Shown piece after piece: positions 36,920 through 49,570 of a stretch of DNA of 64,000 bases; positions within the stretch are counted from its first letter, which is position 1; each line of letters begins with the position of its first letter. The position numbers were made by a program, and so were the translations under genes. Below the pieces are notes generated by a model. The model had not been told where the DNA came from. It searched no databases and worked only from the letters and a program-made list of their open reading frames with translations. Source of the stretch: Rhytidiadelphus loreus (Eukaryota > Streptophyta > Bryopsida > Hypnales > Hylocomiaceae); NCBI GenBank assembly GCA_947034895.1, contig OX344763.1:66545093-66609092 (forward strand). The letters are read 5' to 3'.

Positions 36920-39900
36920 GACTTCGGACCTTGGCGAAGGAAGATTCTAAGGTGTTGAACGCCGACAATGTTAAGGTCACTAATGATAGTATTTGTTGTT
37001 TTATAAGTATAAGATGTTTATATAGTATTGAAGTTGTTGTTTGAAAATGAATGCAGGCTTTGGTAGGCATCTGTCGTCGCCTAAAGTCTGGGAATGTGGA
37101 AATCAGTATATTCAGTAGTAAGTCGTACGTGTTCTATGTGACTAGTACTGTGTATATATAAAATAAAAGGTGTTCCGTGACTGAATACCAACCGTTGCAT
37201 GGAGATTCATTAAATCCATGTAGTAAAAGTTGCAGTTGCTGGAACTCTCATGTTTTCATGGCAGGGCATCCCTTGTGAGATCGGTCCATGCTAAAATAGA
37301 GATAGTGCATTGACAAACTTCAAGAATGTTTCCCTGAGGAATTTGCTTCCTAGAGCGTGAAGCAGGTATGTTTCTATCTGTACATGTAATGTTGACATTA
37401 TGGAATATAAAAAGTGGAGCTGAGGAGGTCCGATGTTCGACTACATATATTGGGTTATTATGTACTCTTTGACTGAAGAGCACTTGTTCGTGGAGCACAT
37501 GCTACTTACTGATGTCAGTAGTGGAAAAGAGAATTATAAATACGCTATGTAAGCTATGAATGGACATGTACTTTTGAAAGTGGATCTATGTTGCATTCTG
37601 TAAAGGTCTAAGATTGATGTAAATTTTGTAGTTTGGTATAATAATTTTTCAAATAAGGAAACTGGGATGTATGTGTCACCAGGTTTTGTGAAATAGTAGT
37701 TTACGAAGACATGCCAAAAAGTTTTTTTTTTCCTCGGTCACCTTCATGAAACTGTTAGGGTGCGTCACATTGTTCTACGAACATAGTAATTCATAATCTG
37801 ATCAGCATGTTCTCAAAGTGCGGAGGAGTCTCATATATTCTGCGGGATTTTCTATTAATCGGTTAGAACTTGAAACCTATCTTTTTTTTTCCGCACAATT
37901 GTTGTTGGATGTCATATTTTTATTTGTACAGTTGGTGAGTTTTGTTTTACACTGTTAGAGTTGTTGTAGACTACATTTTTTCAATAACTGGAATACAGGT
38001 TTTTAAAGAAGTGTTCACGCAATGACATAATTTTCTATTTTTGCGCGACTGACGAAATGGGATTGATTATAATTGTATATTTTTTTGTTTAAGAACTCTT
38101 CAATTCAGTTCTTTGTCGGTTCTAAAATTGTTTAAGAAGGAGGGTCGTTGTTACTCATATGATTCGTGATGATCCAGAGAGTGATGGACAACTGACATTG
38201 TGTGCCTAAAAAGAATAGTGTGAATAGAATATTATGTCTGTCGAGATGCAGAATTGGATGTTGTGCTATTGTAGTATTTGGTGTACTCTATTCAATGTTT
38301 ACATTGTCGTGTGCTTCATAATTGTGTACCGCTTGTTTTGTTCTTTTCGATCTTGGACGCCCTTAGAAGATGGTGTAGTTGTTTGTATACAGTGATATGT
38401 TATATGTTTCTAGAAACCTGAATGTTTTGTGCTCCAGTTATTGCTATTGCATTTATCATTTGCGCTTGAAATGAATTAGTTTTTAATCATTTAATGCATT
38501 AGTCATACTTGAACCGCCTAGAATTGTCTGTGAAAATGGCATCAAATTCTCTAATAATTATGAAGCGCAAGTGCTACATGTCTTGTTGTAACTAACGAAC
38601 ATATATGAATCATGTCAATTGATTTAATTCCGTGACTGAGTTTTATTTTTTTTGGAAATTTTTAACTGTCATGTCCATTTATTTTATTCCAATGCTATTG
38701 ATGTTTTGTGTTTAAACATGTGTTGTTAATTCTGCAATTTAGTACTTCGTATGGAAACCTTGCAATTATATAAATACATACAAGTGTGTTCTAAACGGTC
38801 ACTAAAGTAGTTATTCTGTACTCTATTGATCCATACATGATAGTCATCATAGTAATTACATTAGTTTGACAATGAATTCTCTATTGAACAAATTACCATA
38901 TTTACTAGTTACCGCATGAGAGGATGTGCATGGAGCTACAAGAAACTTGAGTGCAGACCCTTTCTGAGATATTGAAAATTTCGTCATTGCCAATGACTCA
39001 GCGACTAGAATGCGGGAGTCCTACACTCCTACGCAGAACTTTCTTACTTGAGCAAGTTATTCAATCTGCAAAATTGTTGTTGATGCTAGATGGTCATGGA
39101 TTGCTGGAAATGCACCAAATGTGGACGTTATGTTCCAGTACTCACACCTTGATATTTTGGTGGTAATGTTTTCTCAGCATGTACAGGACCTGTTGGCGAA
39201 CTTCTATGAACTTCATAACAATGTTGTGAGGTCCCCTATAATTTGGCGTCCTCCTATACACAGTAAGATGTTGAATGGCATTGATTAGCTTTGGTTTCAT
39301 ATGCAATTGTTGCAAATGAATATTGTTTGTAGTTCTAGTAGCTTGTTTTTCTTCTGACGCTGTTTCATAGGTTTTTTGTGTCTATTCCATTTTATATTGT
39401 TCTCATAGTGACGGGTATCAAGTATGACAGTTTTGGGATTTTGACACCTTTTTTTAATACAGAGGAAGCACTTGATGTCATTGGCATGATGAATCCCTGT
39501 TGGCAAAGCTGAAATTAGATTGTGAGATTTGGAAGTTCATTGTCAATTGCAGTTAATTTGAAAGGAAATGAATGTAGTTTGAGATTGTTTTTACATATCT
39601 CAATTGGTACATTCTGTGACCTCTGCTAAGCTTGGTAAATGATATAATCCAAGTCATATGAATATGGGAATGGTCAAGTGTCAGCACTTGACCACGTAGA
39701 TGTTCAGAACTACTTTTGCATTCTCGTAGAAGAGGTCAGAGTTGGATGTAGTGCATTTACTACTAAGAAGTCTCCATTAACCAACTGTCATTATTGATAA
39801 TTGAGCGCACTGTGTAGAGTCTGTAATTAAATGAGCAGGAATGGATTTGAATTGTACATGTCTTTTTGAACGAAAGAAATGCATGAATGGAGCGATTTAG

Positions 39901-42900
39901 AGTTACATTGAAATAGTACGTGCAATGCAGATCTTTTCAGTTGGAATAGAGGGAGTCATATCTGAGTTGTGAAGTTATACATATTTTTTAATGAACTGAG
40001 TCGGGCTTTAGTGACTATTCTTCAGTCACGTTGTTGGTATATATGCGAGTGATGGAAATAGGAAGTATTTGCTAGTCAATCTCTTCATTCTGTAGTAGCT
40101 CCACTGTGAGGTTTACCTAGAGAAACTACAATCACCTTGGGTATCTAGAGAATTATGTGCAAACAAATCAGGGATAAGATCATTGTTTGATCGCTTGGCA
40201 AGAAGAGGTTGGAGAAGTAGGAGGTCTTCTATTCCGGAAATAGCTGGAGCATTGTAGTATGTTACGAACTGAAGTTCAGAAGATTGTGGGGCTTGCAGGA
40301 GTATGACAAGGACGACAGTACAAGTATTGTGGAGGATGGGGTTGCTTATAGTAATTCCTTTGGCTACAACAACTGCTCCTCAATCATCACTACAGCATAA
40401 GGTATATTGCTCTAGTCTCAAGTTTATTTCGAAGGATCATGAGTATTGCATGTATATACATGTTTTTTTTATGGTCTCTTTACTTGTATTTCAGGACATG
40501 ACTTGACATTGAAACCGACATGTACATACTAAATAAAGTCATTTCAGTGTAATCTGAGAATTATCCATAAGCTTGACACTTTGTACAGTTTAGGGTGAAT
40601 GAAGTTTATGAGAGCATGTAAGTCCGCATGTAGGCTTTAAAGGCAATACATGTCGTCAGTTATTTTCCCCGATTCACCATTTCGTAGAGTTTTGTCAATG
40701 TCGTCTGCTTACGGGCAAAGACATAACTGATGTTGTCTACTTATTTTTAATCTCTTCGGATATTTTCCTGCCATGAAGTACTAAATTGGATTGAACTGTT
40801 TTCCTTGAGAAGAAGACTTGTCGAGAGAATTATAAATCAGCCCTTAGTATAGAATTGTGGAGAGAGTCAGAACTTATTTTGACGAAAACCTCTTACTATA
40901 GAGTTGTCATTTTTTGGGAGATTGACAATACTATATAAGTTGACTACTGATTTTTTAACTCCTGAGTTAGTTTTCTTGTGTTCATTGTAGGCTTATGGAT
41001 TCTGGGCTCATACTCTGATGTTGGACTATGATAGAGGATTGTGACCATGTATATTCTGTCTATACTGGACTGCTACATGTTTATTTAATATGCCAATATG
41101 ATTGGATGAAAACGTGAATAAATTGTATCGATGTGAAGAACACTGAATTTTTTGTAAAACATAAATGCTAGAAAGTGGATGGAGACCATGAGGATTGCTT
41201 CCATGCAAGCCAAACATGCACTGAACGTGGTTCCACCATAAGAGCATCCAAATAGATGTTAATGTTCTTGTCATATCGAAATAGCTTAAGCTAGATTGTG
41301 AATTTCACTGTATATGGTACATCATTTTTTTCCAGAGTTTAAGAACATCCGTCAGTAATATCTTTTGAAGTGGTGTTGGTTTTGTAATCAAGCTACTGAT
41401 GAGTCGCCTAGTGAACATGTGTTCCAACCATGAAACTGTTGAGACTGTTAGGGACGATTGTATTTCTAGCAATGCATCCGAAGTAGTTGTCGAGGACTGG
41501 ATTGGAGTTGTGAGTTTGCGTCAACGGTAAGAAAGTGTTTCACTGGAAGTGGCCCGTCTTTGTTTTAGAAAGAAATATAAAATCAGAATTTAAGAAATAT
41601 GAAGCTGAAGTGCAAGTTTGTCTTGCATAGAAGCACAGTCAGTGCATGTTTCTGAAGTGTGCCATTTTCACATGTGTTGAGTACTGATTCTAGTGCAGTA
41701 TGATTGAAGACTTAGTATGTCTATAGGTGCTGAAAGTAACAAACTATAATCGTAGCTATGCTTAAAGTAATGGAGGACAATAACATTTCACAAGTGACGT
41801 AGTTTCTAATATAGATGAATTAGTGAAAAATAAAAGAAGAAACGAAATGAAAGAAATGGAAGTACAATCAAAGAGTGTGTTTAGAAGAATTGAGCTCTTC
41901 TCATGACAAAAGCATTTGTCTCCATGGTTGTTGTAGAAAAATTAGTTATTCTACTACGAGACAGTAATAGCATTAACGGTTTTGTTCCAGAAGTGTGCTC
42001 AGTGCATTTGAAATTATGGACTATTGGATGTAGGGTTCAAGGCAATTTAACTTTTTGTGGAAAGAGTTCTCCAAGCTTATGAGCTAGTAGTGAAGGTAAG
42101 TCAGGTTTTCTATGCTTAGGATTTTTTTGATGCAGTATGCTGTTCTATTATTCGAATCAAAATGTCAGGCAATGAATATTCATTCAAATGTAGTACATTT
42201 GGCCCTTTTTAGAATATGAAGTTATGAATGTGTTTTTTTGGAAGCTTTATTTTTATGTGGACAGTATTCCTTGGGTTTTTTGGTTCTTCTAGCTAGTTTC
42301 TGTCTAACTTGCTATGTACTGATATTTGAAGTTTCTGTGTCCTTATTAATTTTGTTTCTTCTTGAGGTGCATCCACGCAGGCAATAGTGGATGTGAGTTT
42401 ACAGAAATCACTCTTTGTCCACATCCTTACATGCATAGCATTTAGCAGATGGTAGGGAGGGAAGGAAATTGAATCCTCCTCCATCTCATTTAACGACACT
42501 TCATTCACGTCATATACAGATGCATAGTGGATAGTCATCTTCTGATCCCAGTTGAAGAGTCTGTTGTTTAAGAACTTTGTAATGTTTTGATTATGTGCAT
42601 GACTATGTGCGACCTTTGTAGAAGTAGATTTAATAGTTGTAAACTATTAAATGACATGAAACCGATTGTCATTGAGTGGTTGGGGTTTCCAGATTGTAAT
42701 TTGCTATTTTTTTTTGGAAACCTCCATTGTACTTGTTCTATTTCAGTTTTTAATTGGAATGTTACAAGTTGAATCGGGAGACTGACAGTTGGAAGTTGCC
42801 GTAGGGGGATGCACGAGAGATTGTCGTGCAATACAATAAAACGGAAGAGGTCCAATAATTGTCTTATTCTACATTTCTTGTATCTAAATTTCAGTTTTCT

Positions 42901-44942
42901 ATTGCAGACTTGTAGAAGAGGACAGTGGCTTGACCTGAAGCACCGGATTTGGCTCCTTCTTCAGTATAACAGTGCGTACATGTAAAGGTAGGGATTGTGT
43001 AAGTTGATAACATATGACCTCTTTGCCTTTGGAAGAAAAATTTATCTAAGAATCCTCATTTGCCCTTCAGATGTGGGAAAAGATTTTGCCATCCGAGATA
43101 TTCAGTGGATAGTTTCAGAGCACAAAGTGTGCCCGTGGCTTTCACATAAGAATATGGGTTTCCACAATCATACCTGTCCATAGATTATGTATTACAGCGC
43201 GCATACATTTTCCAAACTTCTTGACCTCTCAATCTCAATGACAGTAATTTTGTTTTTTCTGTGCTTGAGAAAGAGGGTTCTCTGAAGCTGTTCTGGAGTT
43301 ATTGTGCTTTAAGAATGCTTCTGGAACTTGTACATTTGTGTTACCCAATCTTTTGATGGCTTGCTTGTGTGTAACCCAGATGGATTTTCAAGATAGAAAT
43401 CTTAGAACACTTGTGCGTTCAGAGCATTACTGCCTCTGAGATACAAAGATGAAAAATGGGTCAATAATAGACAGATCCGTGGCTGAACTTGATGAGTCCA
43501 CAAATATAGAGGAAACCTTTGAAATGATAATGAATAAATGATTACTGACAACTTCATAGTTGATGAGGTTTTTCATTTGCCATGAAATGGAGAAGAACCT
43601 TGACAAAGATTAAAGGGCCCACCCTCATGTCATTGAGTTGAAGACAATGAGACGATGTAGAAGTTGGAAGACTATGCACAGAGTCTATGGAAAATCATGC
43701 AGCTGGTGAAGAAGAAGTGCAAAATGTGTTGCACTACACTGAAGTATGTATGTGGCAGTGACAATATCCTCATCAATTTCGTCTTCTAGAGTTCCAAAGA
43801 GACAATGGATGTGATTTGAGATGGTAATATGTTTTCTTGTACGTGGTACATCGAAGTAATCAATTTTCAAATTTGAATTATGTAACAAGACGGGACAAAG
43901 GTCGATTCATATGAATGGAAAGTACTTTTCTAAGACCTTTTTGTGTTTAACTGCAGTTGCTGTGTAATGTTGTGTGTGCAGTGCTTGAGTTTGCCTACAC
44001 ATGTTTGACAAAATCGGAAGTCATCTATAAAAATTCAACAGGTAGGCGCATCACTAGTATTGTCAGTGCCTCTGAACGTTGCTCCCTTTCATTTGATGTT
44101 GTAATGCATTCAGAATGCAACAAGTACATGTATGAAGTTTTCATGGAATTTTTTTGTACATCAGCAAAATGATTGTATTCATCTACTATAGTAGCATAAA
44201 AGTACTTTTTAGCCAAGCTAGGTTGCAACTATTTTTTAACATAGAACAAGTAGTTGCACATTGAATATTCCTTAACAAAATACTTGTCTTTACTAGGCAG
44301 CATATATACAAAATGGAATTGAAGTGCTTTTGTGCACTACATCTACAGAGACTGCATTTCTGATAAACGAGTGAGGACTTATTTTCAGGAATGTTTGTAA
44401 ATTGCAGGTTTCCAGAACTACACATGAGGAAGCCAAAGTAGACATATTTTTAGGACTATTGAAGAATCCCAAAGGCAGTTGTGCTTTATAAACAAAAGAA
44501 GCACATATTAGCAGGGCTAGACATTGGATATGAAATAGAATACTACAAAGTAGTATTTTTTGGTGCTCTTCTGTTCAATCATGGCAATACATGCATGCTA
44601 TAACATGCATATGTAGGTAATTGGCTAAATAATGGAGTGGCATTTCATTGTGAAAGCCATGGACTCTTCATACTTTTGTAACTGTCCACATATCCATTAT
44701 TTCTTATCAATGCAGTACAGGATTTGAAAATCCTAGGAGAATGAGATGAATGCAGTGAAAGTTGTATAATGTACAAAAGACATAATAGTTCTGTCATGAA
44801 TTATCTCATACAGGAAAACATGTATAACTACTATTAGGGCCATCATAGAAGTACCCAAATCAACATACACAATCAGCACATTTTCGTTATGCATTGTCCA
44901 AGTCAGCAAGTCCAAATCAGCAAAATAAATCAACTGTTTTTT
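36920..44942. other. CACTA right arm, no recognised gene
   Basis: Eight kilobases downstream of the plus-strand gene without a recognised domain. Open frames are short, and the longest (for example 42,293-42,538 minus, 42,568-42,855 minus) show no known motif. The beginning probably holds the 3' untranslated region (AATAAA within ATAAAATAAAAGG near 37,160). A short direct repeat of ATTCAATTAGAAATGAA occurs nearby, within the preceding gene's intron (36,165-36,205). No nested transposon ends were found, so why the arm is so long is unexplained. Confidence 0.5.
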
Positions 44943-44983
44943 GTTAAAATTCTGTTGATTTGGACGCGAAATTTCTAGTAGTG
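44943..44983 (-). repeat. CACTA right terminal inverted repeat
   Basis: Ends TTTCTAGTAGTG, the reverse complement of the left end. Subterminal words resembling those at the left end lie just inside: AAATCAGCAAAATAAATCAAC near 44,914 (the first 20 bases are typical) and GTCAGCAAGTCC near 44,900. Confidence 0.9.
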
Positions 44984-47619
44984 ATCTTGATCTCTTGATG
45001 TTGGATGAAACTGCTGAATGAGTACACAATTAGGTTTCTCCGGATTACAATTTGGATTAGACAATGCCCTTGCAATCCAAATATGATGACTGTCACCATC
45101 TGCGGGTCGAACTGCAACAAAATATCCTTTATAGAGATCTCGACCCACCCTGAAGGATAGTTGTGGGCGACCTCTCAAAGGGTCTACGTACGCGTCATCT
45201 TCTCCAAACTCTTCACGATCCTCGCCGTCTTCGTCTAATTCATCCACCCGACTTGCTTGAATATTGCTAGTTGGCCCAAAACCATCCTTCAAAACAAAAG
45301 ATGAAGGTAGTGGTTCTAGCAATGCTATCTTAACACCACACCAGTAGTGCACTACATGCTCATAGAGTCTTCAGTACTCCCCAATGCAATCTTGATTGCA
45401 CAAATTCTCCCAATACCTGACAAATCCAGATATGCCCTTCAAGATGTCCTCTGTGCCTTTCATTGGACTCGACAAAATTGCTTCTGGCACTCCATGTGGC
45501 CACAAACTTTGTCCTTCAGAGTCTTCCTTCCACAATTTTATTCCATGACCAAACCCCATTGATAACCAATCCATATCAGTGCATAACATTTTGTACTTCA
45601 TGATTGGACACCCAATCGAGTCGAGGTAGAACTTCACTTGTTGTGGCTTTGTGTGTCCAACTATGATGTCGATGCTGTCTAAAACTTTGCCTGCTATGAA
45701 ACCCTTGAAATCTGGCACCTCTTCTATGAGGTGAGGGATTGTAGGAATGGATTCAACATCCATGAACGACTTCATAAGTGCAAGAATTGTAAGGAAGTTT
45801 TTTTTTTTCAAAAGCATGCTTTATCTTCCAAAGAATGCATCAATGTCGTCATGAGTATGACCCACGGTCATGAAGTTCACATACACTTCATGGAAGATCT
45901 TGTTTGCAACAAGTAGAGACCAGTAACAAAAAACAAATCTGTTCTTGTTGTCTCCGGTGGCATTATTCATCTGCACGTTCAGAATTGGAGGTAGTGGCAT
46001 CTTTGGACATCAAGGTTCCGGTGGTGGAGGTAGCGACGCTTCGCATACTTCGGCACCCTTGAGTATTGCCGTAGACAAATTTGTGGATCCTGACCCCTTA
46101 AACAATTGCCGAGAAGACGATTTTGGTGGCAATTCCAAATCTCGCAGCAACTTTGCTATGAAGCCAATAGTGTAGTTTGAGTCGTGAGGAAACATATCCA
46201 AGCCATAATGTGCGTATTGAACATTAGCATGACCATGGGCAATCATGCTAGTAACTGAAATGGGCAACTTCGTTAGCCCATCAAGTTCTTTAGTCTTGTG
46301 GAACCCCCCCCGAAAAAGTAGTCTTGGTGTGGTCCATCTTGTCATGCATGATCATCAAACATTCGTGTGGAAACTCATGCGAGCGGTAACGGTTTGTGTA
46401 GTAGAGCTCCCTATGTGCCCGAGCAATAGCCAAATGTTTGTCAAGCCTCCTTGACCATATCAAAGCACTTTGAGATCCAACGATACAACTCCTTTGTAGC
46501 TCTTGTAATTTGTCACACTGAACACTGAGCGAAATTATCACCAGGTTTCTTCACCTCAAACTCCAAGAACTTAGAAGACTTGATCTTGTTCAAGTTCGAA
46601 GTTGAAACTTTGGGTATTCCAAAGGCTGCATTGACATCATTGATTTCTTTCATCTTATTCTTCCACTGAAAAGTAGGGGGAAGACACATGGATACAACCT
46701 TGTCCCCTGGCTTCAAAGTCCGAGTACGAAGAGGCATGTGGTCCGCCTCCTTCTCTAGGATGCACTTTGGCGTTGCAGTTGCTTATTGGGTGTGCTTTCG
46801 TGGCTTCTCCAATCCTGTATTCCCATGGTCTCTTGACTCTTGTTCGTCCTTCTAGTATTTGAGGTATTGGTAGAATGTGGCCTCCAGGACCCCAGAAATA
46901 TGCATCTACGCTCGCATGCACACATTGATGCCTTCAATGGTCACTGTCTTCCTCCCACGTGCATCAAGATGCATTGACCTGTGTACATTAGTCTTCATGT
47001 GCGACCTGAACTTGAATGATGTACTAGAGTACATTCACTCTTGGAAGGCTCAAATCTTCTCCCTTGGAAACGGCTGAACACAAATTTGGCTATAGCAGAC
47101 TTTGCTAGACACCAAATTGATGGACTCTGGAGTGAGGAGTTCCTTAGATTTGAAAGATATCTCACAAGGTGGATTCCTGAGGATACTTGAATATGGCCGT
47201 GCAGATGCTAAAGGTTGTGGATTCAAGAGGTGGGCTTGTAGCTGATTGAATCTATCTCGTGCCTCGTGGTTGTGAAGGCTTGCTCCTGCGTAGTGGACTC
47301 GCTCAATCGGCCAAGCTACTAAATAGTAAATTTGCTCCTAGGGGATATCCACTTCCAAAAATGTCTTGGTGATGTGCACTGCTACATGTGTATCTCCAAG
47401 AGGTCTATTGGCTCCAAGCATGAGGTTTGAGTTGATACTATGGCAAGTCTCTTCGCCAACAAGTAAGCCCTCTTCATTGTAAAAAGTGACACATCTTGTA
47501 TTTCAAAGACGATGTGGAATTCCTTCGTACTCAAGAATGCCCACATTCATCTCTTCCAGAATTGGGAATTCATCATCTAAGAATTCCATGAAATCGTCAA
47601 CAATCGCAAAGGAAGTCAT
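44984..47619 (-). pseudogene. DUF7869-type gene (GHTHDDIDA motif), 5' part, interrupted by CACTA
   Basis: The frame starts at ATG 47,619 (MTSFAIVDDFMEFLDDEFPI) and continues through several stops and frame changes. Around 46.5 kb come a CxxC pair (FAQCS-CDK) and LMIMHDKMDHTKT. A run of eight C (46,304-46,311) marks a frameshift, after which LPISVTSMIAHGHANVQYAH continues. Around 45.95 kb are VQMNNATGDNKNRFVF and VNFMTVGHTHDDIDAFFGR, the signature I associate with DUF7869, a domain with transposase-like acidic motifs. The C-terminal part (45,352-44,984) reads FRVGRDLYKGYFVAVRPADG, a BAH- or chromo-like beta region by appearance only. A TGA near 45,367 sits where an Arg codon (CGA) is plausible. 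The last 69 codons lie beyond the CACTA element at 14,485-14,691. Function unknown; a domesticated or former transposase is one possibility. Dead by several independent lesions. Confidence 0.78.
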
Positions 47620-47639
47620 GTCTTGTATCTATAAATGCA

Positions 47640-49560
47640 AATGGAGAATAAAGTGTATGTCAATGTCAGTAATGAATATTTTCATTTTCATCTTGCAGAA
47701 TTTTCTTATGCATTAGCTCAAATCAAACTGAATGATACAGTCAAGAAGATTAGTGCATCACAATCCTCTTTGTAGAAAAATGAAGAATCATCATCTCCCC
47801 CACCAATCAATCAACTCATCAGCTTGAATCGAGCTGACCCATTTCATTTTCAAAAATTGGTTACAGTTGAATTGTATCAAGAGATTTGAACTCAACTTGA
47901 GCTGGAACTTCCTTATTTTAGGTGGAGAATGATGAATACAATGGCGCATATACTTGTATAGGTGGGACCAAATGAACTTTGGTCAATAAATAGTTTGCTT
48001 AAAGAATTATTTGACAATGTCTAAAGAATTATGTTACTTGTATAAATTACAAGCACGCCTAATTGAACAAGTATTGTCACTAAGCTCGATTCGAGCTTAC
48101 AAATCAATTCATTATTAATTTGTTTTGTATAGGCATCATGCTCCATAAGCTCAAATTGAGCTGAATTTCTCATGATACTCATGCTCAATGTCTAATCACT
48201 TCGTACTTGTTCATATTATACATCTAGATACATCAACTCAATTCGAGGTAAACTAAATAGGGCTCTACCCATAAGTTACTTATAACTCAGCTCGAATTGA
48301 GCTCATTTCTTCCAAGGTTTTCAGAACAGATAAGCCTTGTTTCCTGCACATAATGTACTGCATGTTAAGAAATGTTCCGAATTCCACTATGTGAAAATCG
48401 GACACCTAATGGATACTACGTTTAAGGTGATAATCAAACAACAATAACAATAGAAGATGTATCATGCACTATCAATACACTCGCCTAATTCATTACTTGC
48501 ACATAAGTTCCACTATATTATGAAATGTAGGATACTCATTACTCTCCTTCTCCTACGAAGTTGAAGTCACTAATAGTTGTCTTCTGTCACTACTGAATGA
48601 AAAGGAACAAGAATCCATTGAATCTAGTAACTATAAAACAAGATCCATGAAGTCAAAATGCAAGATAGAGAACACATACCATTGTGCGATAGAGTCTATC
48701 TAGAAAATCTGTTCTGCTGTAGAAGTTTTCTACCAACAATACGCACATAGTACATGCAACATTTGCATGACTAACTGAATTGTTTAGTAAAGACGTAGAA
48801 GCGCACACACATTCGTACAGAAAACAAAAAAAGAATGAAAGACAATTCCAAATTGCTACGTGACGATACACTGGAGTCTTTGGTAGGAACTCCTAGGCAG
48901 GAATGGACTGGCGCAAATTCATTCTTCAAAAGTATGATTTTGAATGTTCATATTCGATGCCTTACCAGAATTAATCAATTTCCCGTGATTCCAGAACACT
49001 TTACAACTGCGTAGGTAGAAAATGGCATCCAATGCAAGACGTACCTTCGGTAGTGCTTTCACTAAAACAATTGGGTAACGCCAGTTGTACAACTTCGGAA
49101 AAGTGGGATATTTAAAGCATTGACCACCTATTCTGAGGATCAGCGCGGGTCTCCTTCCATAGTTAATACAACAAAGAAATTTGAAAATAGTAGTGAGAAA
49201 GCGATATGATTTTAGGTCTACTTTCTTAAGGGAGAATTCATTTTTGCCATTGTAAAATTGTACAAGTTTGATGGTTTAGGGTTTGCATTTCCTTGTTGCA
49301 CATAAATTTTTCATATAACAAAACACGGAATAAATTTGGGGGCTCCAGTTCGTCTCCAATAAAAACATTCATTTTCATTCATTCAATGTTTTGCAGTTTA
49401 GGGTAGTAGATAAAATCCTCCTATAATTTAAAGACAAATTTAAGTGGTTTCAATATTTCTTGTGCGAAAACCAAATTGGTTATACCACACCTTACTTGAC
49501 TAAACATATAGTAATAGAATTAAATTTTATAACACTATTTTTGCATTCGCTGAATTTGTC
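47640..49560. other. Gene-free stretch with quasi-palindromic words
   Basis: No coding sequence recognised. It contains five of the AGCTCGAATTGAGCT-type words (47,820-48,304). The remainder up to 49.5 kb is AT-rich with no visible structure. Confidence 0.5.
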
Positions 49561-49570
49561 ATTTCACAAA

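Larger units (their letters stand above)
14692..44983. mobile_element. 30,292-bp CACTA (En/Spm) transposon
   Basis: The left end reads CACTACTAGAAAATCTTG and the reverse complement of the right end reads CACTACTAGAAATTTCGCG. The first 12 bases are identical. After a one-base length difference both continue CCAAATCARCAGAAT. The 3-bp duplication ATC flanks it (14,689-14,691 and 44,984-44,986), the size CACTA transposases make. Inside are a minus-strand TNP2 transposase gene and a plus-strand Ptta/En/Spm-type gene, transcribed away from each other. Between the genes and the ends are about 4.6-kb and 8-kb arms without recognised coding sequence. The matching ends and duplication suggest a single, fairly recent insertion. 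Mobility today is doubtful because both genes show probable defects. It lies inside a DUF7869-type gene. Confidence 0.93.
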
